A DNA stretch of 64,000 nucleotides from Erinaceus europaeus (GCF_950295315.1 NC_080164.1:110256447-110320446); one strand, 5' to 3'. Numbered from the stretch's first letter, positions 1 to 10,469 are shown. Notes: generated from the letters alone by a model not told the origin. Numbers and translations are program-made.

Positions 1-599
1 TGTAGGATTTCTGTGGATTTGGTTGTATGCAACCATTATAATTCAAAGCATGATAGTATAATCAGTTTAGAATAAAAGTATAGAAAGCAAGACATAAACA
101 TGAACAGCATTCCATATATCATAACATTGCTGTTTTTTCTAATTATAGTATGAATTTTCAAAAATCATCCTTAGCATAATGCTGTTTTGTTTGACAATGT
201 AGAAATAAAATGGGAGTAAATGAGACGTAGAGTAATTAGTTCCACATTAAAACTTAGCCAGTAAAATCTAGGATGCAACACTATCCTTTTATATTAAAGG
301 ATTAAAGTATAATTCAACATAACATATTTGAAAAGTCTATGCAATTTATTAAATACCAGTTAAGTACCTTATTAACTACTTGAGGCTTCCCCTCCAAAAG
401 CTCCAAAGTCATTCCCGTATTCTCCCAGTTCCTACTCCTTTGACAAATCCTACAATGCTGATGTCTTTTTTTTTTTTCTCTCCCTAAGTGAGTTAATCCA
501 TTCCCAGGACAACACATCTGAGGTGAGATTTTAACACTTCTCAAGTCCTTGACTATACTGAATAAAATTTTAAAGAGCTCAGTTCAACAGGGGATGTAG
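1..599. other. unassigned AT-rich DNA
   Basis: I see no gene and no repeat family that recurs elsewhere in the window. The only open frame here (76 codons, minus) has no recognisable domain and is what chance gives in AT-rich DNA. Confidence 0.5.
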
Positions 600-805
600 G
601 AGGCTGGGTAGTGGCTCACCTGATTGAGTTCACATGTTGCAATGCACAAGGACCAAGGTTCAGGACCCCAGTCCCCACCTGCATGGGGAAAGTTTTACAA
701 GTGTTGAAGCAGGTCTGCAGGTGTCTCTCTTTCTCTCCCTTTCTATCTCCCCCTACACTCTAGATTTCTGCCTGTTTCTATTCAATAAATAAGTAAAGAC
801 AGTAA
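600..805 (+). mobile_element. SINE-A
   Basis: A tRNA-like head (gaggctgggtagtggctcac) is followed by CCCACCTGCATGGGGAAAG, a TCTC-rich tract and an AATAAATAAG tail. About 200 bp and diverged, with the B-box core changed to AGGTTCAGGACC. Confidence 0.85.
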
Positions 806-1190
806 TAAAAAAGTTTATCAAAAAGATCAACAGGACACATGCACTATTGGACAGGTAAGCACAACATAGGTGCAGCTGCCTTACACCTCTCCAGCAAATA
901 TAGCAGTTGAGCTCTTGCTACTGTTCTCAGTGTTTTCTGTACATTTACCAAGATTTGTCCATCCTAGATCCTTTCAAACCTCCCTGGCTTTATTTTTGGA
1001 TACGACTCAGCGAGTGTCCAATACTTTCAGGCCTCCTTCAAAGGCCAGATAGTTTACTAAGTAGTCAAAAGTTTTAAATATATCATATTTGCAATGCCTT
1101 ACTAAATACTTTCTGAGCAGTAGTACAATGGAACTTGGAGAGTATATCTTAGAATTATTCATTATTTTATCTCCAGATCTGGCTTATCAA
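806..1190. other. unassigned DNA
   Basis: Low-GC sequence that recurs nowhere else in the window. A 60-codon frame at 870-1052 has no domain and is not called. Confidence 0.4.
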
Positions 1191-1198
1191 ATATTTCT

Positions 1199-1320
1199 GC
1201 TCATGTAGATAGCATAATGTCCCAGGTTCAATCCTCAGCAATATTATAAGCGAGAAGTGAGCAGGGCTCTGGGGTGGGGGTGGGGAGAGGAGTAAAACAA
1301 AAATATTTATATTTTCTTAC
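1199..1320 (+). mobile_element. degenerate SINE-D
   Basis: The pieces TAGATAGCATAATG, CCCAGGTTCAATCCTCAGCA and GAGCAGGGCTCTGG match the SINE-D body in order, but the middle is shortened and the tail is replaced by a G-rich run. An old copy. Confidence 0.5.
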
Positions 1321-1794
1321 TGTAAAACTATTTATAATCATTTTATGTCTCCAGAACTGCCTTCATACTTTCTTATATCTCTCAATTCCTTACAGGTCCA
1401 GAAGAATCTATGTCCTTTCAAGTTGTTAATACAGATTAATCAAATGAATCTGTATCTTTAAAATATGGTTTAAAAGATTGTTGGGGTCCTGCTGCATGGA
1501 GTGTTTTCTTCCCCTTATTTTCACATAAGAGAACAAAGAAAAATTGATGGCAATTACATAAGCCAGACCTTCCACCTTCTGTACCCCATAGAGAATTTTG
1601 GTCCATATTCCTTGATGGGCAGAAATAATAGGGGAAGATGACCAGAGGCCTCTGAACTCCAACTTCATCAGGACCCTGAGCAAAGAGGAAAAGGGAAGGG
1701 ACATTCAGAAGTAGTGAGAGATGTAGGTGTGACTTAGAAAGGAAGAAAAGTCAGAACCATAGGGAAAAATGGATATATATATATATATCCATAT

Positions 1795-2336
1795 AGCAAA
1801 GCTAGGCAGACCGTATATTTTATAGATGGATAGGAATGTGTGTGCTACCTGAGTATCTCTGCAACATGTAGGCTTCCTGTCTATGCTGCAGATAGCTTGA
1901 AGTCTATATTTGTATACATATTTGTTTACTATGCACACACACACACACACACACACACATCACATAAAATGTTAGGTTGAATAGCTCTTAAGTAAAAAAA
2001 AATAAACCCAGTAAAATGTTAACATATAAGAATCATTAACTTTGCAGGCACTGACATTAGATATTAAAAGGTGCTCTTTTCCTAAGAATTATATTTTCCA
2101 AAATGCAAGCATATAGTAAAAAGCAGAGAGGACCAAGAGATGGCATAGTGGATGAAGTATTAGGTTCTCAAGGATGAGGTGCTGAGCCGACCCCTGGCAT
2201 TACCTATGCTAGAGTGATGCTCTGACTCCCTCTCTCTCCCCCTCCTTCTCTCTCATAAATAAATTTTAAAAAGCAGAGAACAGTTTATTATGCTTTAACA
2301 TGAGCCTTGAATTAACATGGAAGGAAAGTGACAAAG

Positions 2337-2338
<2 letters not shown>
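1795..2338 (+). repeat. direct duplication, copy A
   Basis: Nearly identical to 3218-3774, starting at AGCAAAGCTAGGCAG and ending at GTGACAAAGTA. It contains a (CA)n tract (1934-1959) shorter than in copy B, unique sequence and a SINE-C. It sits inside an L1 3' end at a (TA)n tract, so this is probably the derived copy. Confidence 0.9.
2128..2275 (+). mobile_element. SINE-C (inside duplication copy A)
   Basis: GGACCAAGAGATGGCATAG, GTGGATGAAGTATTAGG, ATGCTAGAGTGATGCTCTG and the CTCATAAATAAATTTT tail match the SINE-C pattern. The same SINE is present in copy B, so it inserted before the duplication. Confidence 0.75.

Positions 2339-2372
<34 letters not shown>
2338..2372. repeat. (TA)n(CA)n microsatellite at duplication junction
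   Basis: Alternating TA passes directly into CA at the right-hand junction of duplication copy A; a second (TA)n lies at the left junction (1772-1788). Confidence 0.9.
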
Positions 2373-2525
2373 TTTGTAGAAGTAATAGTCAACCCATATC
2401 TGTGACCTTGAGAGAACTAATGCAGTTTCCAACAGAAAGAATGGGGACACAGAACTCTGGTGGTGGGAATGGTGTGGGATTATATTCCTGTTATCTCATA
2501 ATTTTGTAAGTCACTAACAAAAAAA

Positions 2526-3217
2526 AATTCCAAAGTATTTTGCATGTATGCATGTTTAAATCAGCTCTACTTTCTAGCCATCAACATTTGCACCACTGAT
2601 AAAACTCCAACACTGGCTTGAGTGAGGCTAGTAACAATAGAGGATTTGGGAAGAGTCATGCTCTAATTTCTCCTGATTTGAATTTTCAGAATTAAGATTG
2701 CAGCAAAATAAACTGACCTTTTCCTCAAGCACTTGACATTTGTGTTATGTATAATTCATCTGAATGTTCTACAGAAAATTCTTTTCTCCAAAGGTTTTTA
2801 AATAGATGTCTTCTGCAAAGTTTGGAAATAGTGCCTCAGCCCCGCATAACTACCATAATCTTTGTTTCTAACCTGCTCCTAACATGCACAGGCTCAGGGC
2901 TGCATCCAGTGTAGATGGTTTTGTGAGCATACATGTGTGTGACTGTGGAAACCACAATCATCTGGGCAATTTGGGGGGTTAACTAGAACACAGGGTGTTC
3001 CAACCTTGGCTCCATGGGAGCTGGTTGAAAGAAATTTCATTTTGCTTCAGCCACTTCCAAAATGTCTGACCCCAGAAAAATGCATCCACCTGCTCATCAT
3101 TTACTAAACGAAACATGTGCTTTGATGGGCTCTTTCCAAACCTTCTTGCTTTGACTTTTCCAGTGCATTAGTTGCTATAGAAACAATGTCATTGCAATAT
3201 GAAAAGCCTGGTGACAC
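2526..3217. other. unassigned spacer between the two duplication copies
   Basis: No recurrent repeat and no coding frame. A GGCTGCATCCAGTGTAG segment and flanks look like ordinary unique DNA. Confidence 0.4.
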
Positions 3218-3344
3218 AGCAAAGCTAGGCAGACCGATATTTTATAGATGGATAGGAATGTGTGTGCTACCTGAGTATCTCTGCAACATGTAGGCTTCCT
3301 GTCTATGCTGCAGATAGCTTGAAGTCCATATTTGTAGTTGTTTA

Positions 3345-3398
<54 letters not shown>

Positions 3399-3774
3399 CA
3401 CATAAAATGTTAGGCTGAATAGCTCTTAAGTAAAAAAAAATAAACCCAGTAAAATGTTAACATATAAGAATCTAACTTTGCAGGCACTGATATTAGATAT
3501 TAAAAGGAGCTCTTTTCCTAAGAATTATATTTTCCAAAATGCAAGCATATAGTAAAAAGCAGAGAGGACCAAGAGATGGCATAGTGGATGAAGTATTAGG
3601 TTCTCAAGGATGAGGTGCTGAGCCGACCCCTGGCATTACCTATGCTAGAGTGATGCTCTGACTCCCTCTCTCTCCCCCTCCTTCTCTCTCATAAATAAAT
3701 TTTAAAAAGCAGAGAACAGTTTATTATGCTTTAACATGAGCCTTGAATTAACATGGAAGGAAAGTGACAAAGTA
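3218..3774 (+). repeat. direct duplication, copy B (probable source)
   Basis: Same sequence as 1795-2338 apart from a longer (CA)n at 3347-3397, a two-base deletion near 3472 and scattered changes. Both flanks are non-repetitive, so this is the likelier original. It carries SINE-C at about 3566-3710. Confidence 0.9.
3566..3710 (+). mobile_element. SINE-C (inside duplication copy B)
   Basis: Same SINE-C as in copy A with no differences that I can see across the body. The tail is CTCATAAATAAATTTTAAAA. Confidence 0.75.
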
Positions 3775-3915
3775 CATTTATAAAGAAAAATGAAAAAATT
3801 GGTGTCAGCCATTTGAAAGCGCCATGGCAAAAGAACAAAACAAAACGACAGATCTTAGGAAAAACTCTCCACGTCTGTTTTCATATGAAAGCAAACGTTT
3901 CAAAATGCCTATGTT

Positions 3916-4125
3916 CAGGACCGGCTGGTGGTACCCTCAGTTTAGCACATATGTTAAAGTATTCAGCAATCCAGGACCAAGGCCCTAGTTCCCACCTACA
4001 GGGTAGTTCACTTCAGAAGTGGTGGCTGTAGGTGTCACTTCCTCTCTCTCTCTCACTCTCTCTCTCTCTCCTGTTTCCATCTCAAATGCTCTGTCTTTAT
4101 CCAATACATAAATCAAATATTTTTA
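3916..4125 (+). mobile_element. SINE-A, diverged
   Basis: Head CCGGCTGGTGGTACCCTCAG, then AAGGCCCTAGTTCCCACC, a (TC)n run and TCCAATACATAAATC. The head contains a small internal rearrangement. Confidence 0.75.
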
Positions 4126-4914
4126 AAATACCTATTTTTCTATACATGAACATTACCAATGAATTATGTAAAGCAAACAAACAAACAAAAAATCCTAGTA
4201 GGAGAAATGAAATATTTTGACTAGGTACAGCCAGAAAATCAATGTTATAAAATAGTTCACATGAAGAAATTTTATGTGACATTTTAACTCCTGAGAAATT
4301 ATAAATACTATCCCCTACAGTCTACCACCGGGAAATGATGTTTTGCACATACCTGACAAATATATAAAGCATAAAAGAAAGTGTGCAAAAAAAAAACTGT
4401 ACTAGATGAAATAAAACTGTATTTGTACCACAAATGTTATGTTTTGTAAGTACAAGAATGGTTTCAAGAGATCACAGCAGTTACATAAGCTTATTCATAA
4501 CTTAAGCTACATGCTAGGTCTGAGAAAAGTCTATGCACTGGATATCCACAAAGATACGAAACTGAATAGGACCTGGTTTCAAATGAGCATTTCTGTTGTT
4601 ATGAAAAATATGATATGGAAGAAACAACCACTTTGTGAAAGTAGCATGTCAGCTGATTTATCCTAACATAGGGTTAGAATTTATAATAGAACAAGTCAGC
4701 TCTGCTGGCACATGCTGGGATGCACTTGCTTTCTTTTGCTTCATAATAAGAAAGTCACTCTTGCAGGAATAATATTTCTATGATTCAAAAAAAGAAAAAG
4801 AAAAACATTATGTTTGGGAGCTAATCTCTCACCTCACCCAGCTCTCTAGTCCTATTCTTAACTCTTAACACTGTTTTCTCAGACAAAACTTTTAGTCCTC
4901 CTGCATGTTAACTA
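4126..4914. other. unassigned AT-rich DNA
   Basis: No recurrent repeat recognised. A 75-codon plus-strand frame at 4439-4666 has no domain and no splice context that I would trust. Confidence 0.4.
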
Positions 4915-5405
4915 TCAGGGTTAGGCAAAAATTACCAAAGTCATGGGCCCCTGAGAACATATCTAAAATTAACATCCTAGCTTCTTCCCATCGAAGACCC
5001 CCTAGTTTCTATTCCCCTATTCCTTTAGGTTCCTTTTTATTTACTGCTTTATATCTTACCACCTTTTAGCCATCAAGTTGCAGTTGCTACCATAATGACT
5101 TCCGTAGACAAATGACCTCACCTATATGTCCTGGAACCTCACCTCTACAGAGCCCTACCCAACTAGGGAATGACAGAAACAGGCTGGGGGTTTAGATTCA
5201 ACTGACAACACCCATGACCAGTGTAGAAGCAAGTATAGAAGCCATGCCTCCCATCTGCACCCCATAGAGAATGTTGGTCTATCCTCCCAGAGGAATAAAT
5301 AAGGAAGCTTTCAATGGAGGGGCTGGAACATGCCACTCTGGTGATGTGAACTGTGTGGAATTATACCCTTGTTACCTTATAAACTAGTCAGTCAATCATT
5401 ATTAA
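4915..5405 (+). mobile_element. LINE-1 3' end (L1-U2)
   Basis: Shares AGTCATGGGCCC, CTAGCTTCTTCCC and ATCTTACCAC with the copy at 23.4-24.0 kb, and ends GTGTGGAATTATACCC with a CATTATTAAATCAGTAATAAA tail. The middle, including most of CCAGACCTTCCACC, is deleted. Confidence 0.75.
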
Positions 5406-5439
5406 ATCAGTAATAAAAAAGGAAAATATAATTTTAAAA

Positions 5440-5640
5440 TAAAAAATTCTGGTGAAGCCAGCAGAAGAGACAGTTCCAAGCTGAAGTCCTCCCACAGAAC
5501 CACTGCACCAAAGCAAAGGCATGTGGGAAAAAGAGAGGAAGTGGAAGGAGAAGGCTAGGGAGACTTTGGGGTCCTGGTGCATGACAGTGGGAAATGACCT
5601 AATTTCTAAAAAATAATAAATAAATAAAGCAAGCAAGCAT
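5440..5640 (+). mobile_element. LINE-1 3' UTR fragment (L1-U1 like)
   Basis: The CACCAAAGCAAAGGCATG stretch and GGGGTCCTGGTGCATGACAG match the U1 tail seen at 29.5 and 55.4 kb; the end is AATAATAAATAAATAAAG. Confidence 0.6.
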
Positions 5641-5826
5641 TACAAAAAGAAGGTACAAAATGTCAGAGACAACAATGCTAGAACTCTGAAAGCAGTCCAG
5701 CATTTTACAGATTGCCCAAGAAAATGCTGAATCTAGAATACTCCATTTCAAAAAGGTTAGGACTCTGTGCAGTATTTTTTAAGGGCCTTGTTCCATTCCT
5801 TCACAGGCTTGGCAGCAGTCTCAAAG

Positions 5827-5828
<2 letters not shown>

Positions 5829-5871
<43 letters not shown>

Positions 5872-5877
5872 AGAGAG
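5829..5877. repeat. (GA)n microsatellite
   Basis: An almost pure GA run of about 45 bp, followed by ATTGAGAGAGAAT. It may be the remnant pyrimidine tract of a minus-strand SINE-A, but no tRNA-like head is recognisable beside it. Confidence 0.85.
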
Positions 5878-6155
5878 AATTCTGCTCCTGTAGTCTTATG
5901 GCAAAGGTAGTGGAGCAGGCTTTACTCTGAAAGTGACCATGTTTCCTAGCTTACCTGGAAGCTACCTTGAAAACTATCTTGAGGTGCACACCTCTGTTTT
6001 GACTCAAATTAGAACTTAAGCAGCCATAAAAAGTGCTGAGCATGGCTACAAAACATTGCAAGGGGACCTACAGCAATGTGGATGCCTGAGGCAATAGACT
6101 ACAGTGGGTATATACAGACATCCAATTTGCTGTCTAAGTGGAGAGAGCCTTCTTG
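5878..6155. other. unassigned DNA
   Basis: Short non-coding stretch with no recurrent family. AGCCATAAAAAGTGCTGAG may be a much decayed L1 ORF2 3' piece. Confidence 0.3.
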
Positions 6156-6171
6156 AGAAATGGGTGCCACC

Positions 6172-6376
6172 GGGGCCAGGTGGTGGAATACCTGGTTAAG
6201 TGCACATATTACAATGCACAAGGACCCCAGTTCAAGCCCCTGGTCCCCACCTGCAGGGGCAAAGCTGCACGAGTGGTGAAGCAGGTGTCTCTCTGTCTTT
6301 CTCCCTATCTCCCCCTTCCCTCTCAAATTTCTCCCTGTCTCTATCCACTAATAAATAATATATTTAAAAAATAGAA
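6172..6376 (+). mobile_element. SINE-A with 16-bp target duplication
   Basis: A complete copy: GGGGCCAGGTGGTGGAATACC head, AGTTCAAGCCCC B-box, CCACCTGCAGGGGCAAAGC, TC tract, AATAAATAATA tail. It is flanked by AGAAATGGGTGCCACC (6156-6171) and AGAAATGGGAGCCACC (6377-6392), the hallmark of LINE-1-mediated insertion. Confidence 0.95.
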
Positions 6377-6455
6377 AGAAATGGGAGCCACCCACAGGTA
6401 GCTGGATAAAGATACCTTAGAAAGAATTCTAATTAGAAAATTAGTTATTGCTAAG

Positions 6456-6600
6456 GGAGAAATAGTTCAGATGAGGGAGCACAGAGTTGTACCTGTTCTG
6501 AGGTACATGGTTTTTCTTCCACCAGTGATGGACTGACTTCTCTCTGTTTCTCCCATGAAACCCATATACTTCATGGGAAAGAAATAAAGTAAGTGTCTAA
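6456..6600 (+). mobile_element. degenerate tRNA-type SINE
   Basis: GGAGAAATAGTTCAGATG resembles a SINE head, and the segment ends TCTCTCTGTTTCTCCC with an AAATAAAG tail. The body is too diverged to place in a family. Confidence 0.4.
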
Positions 6601-6961
6601 AAAAAAATCTATGGGGTGCTCAGCAATCTACTATCCTTTGTCTACCAATTTCAGTATCTCTCCACTTCAACATCTGTTTTTATTTTATTTGTTTATTTAT
6701 AGTAATTAAAAAATAAAAAGACTTCAGGGAACAGCTTGGCATGGGTTTAAGACAAAAGCTGGTAGGTGTATTCCATTGTGGTACAGTGGTATGGAACAGT
6801 AACTTTTAGGTACAGCCAGAAAGGTAACAGGACAGAGATATAGGGGAATCATCATGGCCATAGAGGAGAGTCTTTTAAGCTAAGTTTACCAAAACTCAGC
6901 TATATGTGTTCAGCCTATAGCAGGGAAGCTCCATTGATGGCCAAAATCAAAGACAGATTTA
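6601..6961. other. unassigned DNA
   Basis: Contains AATAAAAAGACTTCAGGG and CAGAAAGGTAACAGG, with no match to the repeat families recognised here and no coding frame. Confidence 0.35.
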
Positions 6962-7170
6962 CAGAGCCAGGTAGTGGTGCACCTGGTTGAGCACAAATGT
7001 TACCGTGCACAAAGACCCAGGTTCAAGCCCAGGATCCCACCTCCAGAGGGGTTGAGGAGTTTAACAGTGAAGCAAGTCTGTAGATGTCTTTCTGTCTCTC
7101 TCCCTCTCTATCTTCCCCCTCTCTCACAATTTCTCTGCCTCTATCAAGTAAATAAATATTTTTAAAAAGA
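6962..7170 (+). mobile_element. SINE-A
   Basis: GAGCCAGGTAGTGGTGCACC head with A-box, CAGGTTCAAGCCC B-box, CCCACCTCCAGAGGGG, TC tract and AAGTAAATAAATATTTTTAAA tail. Confidence 0.9.
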
Positions 7171-7321
7171 GATTGATTTGCTATTTTTGTACCCCAAAAT
7201 GAAACATCCCTCTCCTTTGTCTCTTAGACTTGGAAATTCACCACAACTACATTATGCTTAATGAAAGGATAATGGTACTATTATCCATGGTCTGAGCTTT
7301 CAGATTACCATTTATAACTAC

Positions 7322-7377
7322 TTTTTAAATTATTATCTTTTTATTATTGGATAGAGACCTCCCAGAAATCAAGAGAA

Positions 7378-7440
<63 letters not shown>

Positions 7441-7592
7441 AGAGAGAGAGAGAGGGAGAGAGAGAGAGAGACCTACACCCCTGCTTCACTACTCATGAAA
7501 CTTTCCCCCTGCAGTCCCAGGGGGCTTGAGCCTGGGTCCTGGTGTAACTGTAATGCGAGTGCTCCACCAGGTATGCCACCACCCAGCCCTGT
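7322..7592 (-). mobile_element. SINE-A carrying a (TG)n/(GA)n expansion
   Basis: Read on the minus strand it begins GGGCTGGGTGGTGGCATACC. Its pyrimidine tract has expanded; on the plus strand this appears as about 57 bp of TG (7381-7438) followed by GA-rich DNA. The open frames through the TG run are repeat artefacts. Confidence 0.9.
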
Positions 7593-7639
7593 TTTGTTTT
7601 GTTATACAACTGTTTTTTTTTAATATGTATTTTAAATTA

Positions 7640-8160
7640 TAAACTGGTTTGTTGAGAGCAAAACCCACATAATCCTGCCCATTCTCGGGAACCTTAACTC
7701 AGCTATACACCAGTGGTCATAAATAAAGCCTCTCCATTTTCCACACCACAATGAACGATGTGTGTACACTCAACAAAGAAAGGACTTTATGACAGGTCAT
7801 CTCCCAAATGTCCAATTAATTCATATTACATTTTCAGAGCCCTCTCTCAGTCTCAACCATTTCAGCCCAACAGAGGTTCTAATTAATAATGTAATTAGTA
7901 TCTCTGATCTTTGCTTTGTAACTTTGCTCCATCACTGAATTTCTTTTGACTCTAATTACAGAATTTGTTTACTTAACTTCCATTGGGCAGCATTCAGCGG
8001 TTACCTTTGTTTCACTGAGTGCTCTGAACAGTGCTAGCTTGAGTCATGTTTTGAATTCTGGCTACTTAAAAATACGCTACTATAATAAATACAGAACAGT
8101 TGCAAAGCATCTGAACAAACTGCCATCATAATTCTTTGTAGTTCCACAACTCTAACCTCT
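7640..8160. promoter_or_regulatory. candidate conserved non-coding element (unproven)
   Basis: One of the longer stretches free of recognisable repeats. It contains several TAATTA homeodomain-type cores, including an inverted pair at 7879-7898 (CTAATTA, 6-bp spacer, TAATTAG), one near 7813 and one near 7952, with clustered CTTTG sites between them. Base composition is even and simple sequence is absent. That is typical of vertebrate enhancers, but conservation cannot be seen from one sequence. Confidence 0.25.
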
Positions 8161-8716
8161 CTCTTTATACTAGTATGTATAAAGTACACATTTTGTGATA
8201 AGAGAGTGGGCACTAATCACTGACTTTTTTTCCTAGAATGAATAAGTTGAATAAATGCAAAATTATGCCTCATGAGCCCCAAGGACTAATCTTTTATCTC
8301 CTACTGATTGCTTCTGCTATGATATCATCCTCTTCCTGGAAAATAAATATTAATCCTACACTACTGTCAAGGAAAGAGTTGGCAAATTATGAGCTGTTAA
8401 AAATGACCTATCTAAAAATCAAATTTTATAGCACTGAAGCTTCAATAACTGGCAGTACTTGAGTGAAAGAACAGAGGTTTGATGGACACAAGAGGTAGCT
8501 CCCACCATTGGGGTTCCTATTGGAGTTAGCTAAGTCCTTTGCTAACTCTCTTCAGCACCTCACTGAAGGAACTTAGCACCAGAGAGTCCTGGCATCATGG
8601 TGTCACTCTCTGTCCCACCCACCACCTCCCAAAATGCATGGGAAAGAAAAAATGATCCAAGAATAGTCAAATTTTCTGCCCTCTAGTGAAACTCCAGCTT
8701 GCAGTTCAAATAATAC
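8161..8716. other. unassigned DNA
   Basis: Non-repetitive; a 74-codon frame at 8238-8462 has no domain. CTTCAGCACCTCACTGAAGG at about 8552-8571 is a short imperfect palindrome, without further meaning that I can support. Confidence 0.35.
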
Positions 8717-8731
8717 AAAAGAATGAGTGCT

Positions 8732-9265
8732 GCACGTATCCATAAACTAGTGCAAAATATATACCTGAAAGCAGAAGTACACTAGAGTTTGCAGTGAGTA
8801 CCCCCCCCCCAACACTTCCTCTCCATTATTCCAATCTTTGGGTCCATGATTGCTCAACAATTTGTTTGGCTTCATATGTTAACTCTCTTTTCAGCCACCA
8901 GGTTCCAGATGCCATCAGGATGCCATCCAGGCTTCCCTGGACTGAAGACCCCACCAATGTATCCTGGAGCTCTGCTTCCCCAGAGACCCAGCCTACTAGG
9001 GAAAGAGAGAGGCAGACTGAGAGTATGGACCGACCAGTCAACGTCCATGTTCAGCGGGGAAGCAATTACGGAAGCCAGACCTTCCACCTTCTGCAACCCA
9101 CAATGACCCTGGGTCCATGTTCCCAGAGGGACAGAGAATGGGAAATCTATCAGGGGAGGAGATGGGATATGGAGATTGGGTGGTGGGAATTGTGTGGAAT
9201 TGTACCCCTCCTACCCTATGGTTTTGTTAATTTATCCTTTCTTAAATAAAAAATAAATTTTAAAA
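8732..9265 (+). mobile_element. LINE-1 3' end (L1-U2) with 15-bp target duplication
   Basis: Runs from GCACGTATCCATAAACTAG to GGTTTTGTTAATTTATCC and an A tail, flanked by AAAAGAATGAGTGCT at 8717-8731 and 9266-9280. It is therefore a complete, 5'-truncated retroposition event of 534 bp. A 151-codon plus-strand frame and two overlapping minus frames span it, but most differences from sister copies change amino acids, so I treat them as non-coding. Confidence 0.9.
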
Positions 9266-9312
9266 AAAAGAATGAGTGCTTGTTGTTTTCACTTATAAAG
9301 CTGTCTTCAGTC

Positions 9313-9480
9313 AGGCTGGGTGGTTGCACACCCAGTAGACTGCACATGTTACCATGGGTTCAAACTGGGGAGGCAGGGCTGCACATATCTCTCATACTCT
9401 CTCCCTCTCTTAACTACCACACCCCTAGCAATGTCTCTGTCCTATCAAATAAACAGGAAAATATTAAAACATATTTTTAA
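9313..9480 (+). mobile_element. SINE-A, internally deleted
   Basis: CTGGGTGGTTGCACACCC head and CATGGGTTCAAACTGGGG B-box region are followed directly by the distal GGCAGGGCTGCA, CTCTCC tract and CAAATAAACAGG. The central CACCTGCAGGGGG segment is missing. Confidence 0.8.
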
Positions 9481-9502
9481 AAGATTAGAAAAACAATAAA
9501 GC

Positions 9503-9627
9503 TGGGGGCCAGGCAGTCATGTCCCTGGTTAAATGTAGACACTACAGTGTACAAGGACCTATGTTCAAGATATCAGTTCCCACCTGCAGGGGGAAAGCTT
9601 CATTAGTGTTCTGTGAAGCAGGTCTGC

Positions 9628-9668
<41 letters not shown>

Positions 9669-9718
9669 TCCCCTCTCAATTTCTCTCTATCTTTATCCAA
9701 TATTAAATAAAAATCTTT
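9503..9718 (+). mobile_element. SINE-A with long (TC)n
   Basis: GGGGGCCAGGCAGTCATGTC head, CCCACCTGCAGGGGGAAAGC, about 32 bp of pure TC (9631-9662) and AAATAAAAATCTTTAAA tail. The TCTTT after AATAAA fits the T+ class of tRNA SINEs (knowledge of the class, not proof). Confidence 0.9.
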
Positions 9719-10007
9719 AAAATTTGTCTACAAGAATAATTAGACTCACATTCTTCTTTAAAACCAGTCTCTCAATTTTTCCAATATTATTGCCTAATCA
9801 TTGAATTGATTTCTAAGCACACAGTATGTTTTACAGGTTTTATAATCTCAGTACCACTGTGAAAAAGGAAAACATAATTGTTGGCAAATACCAACTATGA
9901 TCTTCTATCTAAAATAGAGGTTTATTTTATACAGTCTAAGTAAAACTGGATAGTTGAAGCAAACATTATTCAGTATATTTCCTGTGTTTTAGTAAATCTA
10001 CCAAATG
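9719..10007. other. unassigned AT-rich DNA
   Basis: About 290 bp with no repeat or gene signal. Confidence 0.35.
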
Positions 10008-10228
10008 AAGGTGAGGTGGTGGTGTACCCGTTACCATGCACAAAAAACATGGTGATGCTCAGGGATCTGAGTTCAAGCCCCTGGTCCCCACTTGCAGGAG
10101 GAAGGGTGAAGCAGGCTTACAAGTGCCTCTCTCTCCCCCTCCCTCTCTGCACCTCCCAATTCCCTCTCAATTTCTCTGTCTCTATCAATAAAAACAATAC
10201 AAAAAATTAAAATTTAAATAAATAAAAT
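10008..10228 (+). mobile_element. SINE-A
   Basis: GTGAGGTGGTGGTGTACCC, CAAGCCCCTGGTCCCCACTT, CTCCCCCTCCCTCTC and a CAATAAAAAC tail. The head has a small duplication around CATGGTGATGC. Confidence 0.85.
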
Positions 10229-10469
10229 GAACACTCCAAAGAAGGAAATAAAGCTCAAATAAATTATCTGCTGTGGATGTAGCCTTACAATGAAGAAGCA
10301 TGTTTTATGTCCATAAACACCCCAACCTATAATCTCACACTATAATAGCACACCTACACACGGACAAGACATGCACACACACAGTATCACACCCATGTTC
10401 TGATACCTGACAAACCATCCCTTTCTAAGAAACCTATGATTGAATTTAAGATCTAAATAATTTTTTTCG

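Larger units (their letters stand above)
1540..2525 (+). mobile_element. LINE-1 3' end (L1-U2, old subtype), split by a duplication
   Basis: The left part (1540-1794) has CCAGACCTTCCACCTTCTG and continues to AGGGAAAAATGG. The right part (2339-2525) has AGTAATAGTCAACCC and GGTGGTGGGAATGGTGTGG plus an A-rich end. The uninterrupted copy near 30.8-31.3 kb joins these two parts directly, so 1795-2338 is foreign to this element. Confidence 0.8.

Noticed and set aside
1771..1960. CRISPR-like or other array at the TA and CA tracts
   Set aside because: Pure dinucleotide repeats without spacers in mammalian DNA.
7384..7623. Long Cys-Val frames through TG repeats (also 1705-1956, 3175-3396, 25203-25400)
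   Set aside because: Translation of dinucleotide repeats; no coding evidence.
8794..9249. 151-codon open frame, echoed by 145- and 127-codon frames at 32186-31749 and 15023-15406, as a possible conserved repeat-encoded protein
   Set aside because: The frames are homologous because the DNA is the same repeat. By eye about 24 of 145 residues differ between two copies and most base differences change the amino acid, as expected without selection. Minus-strand frames are open as well.
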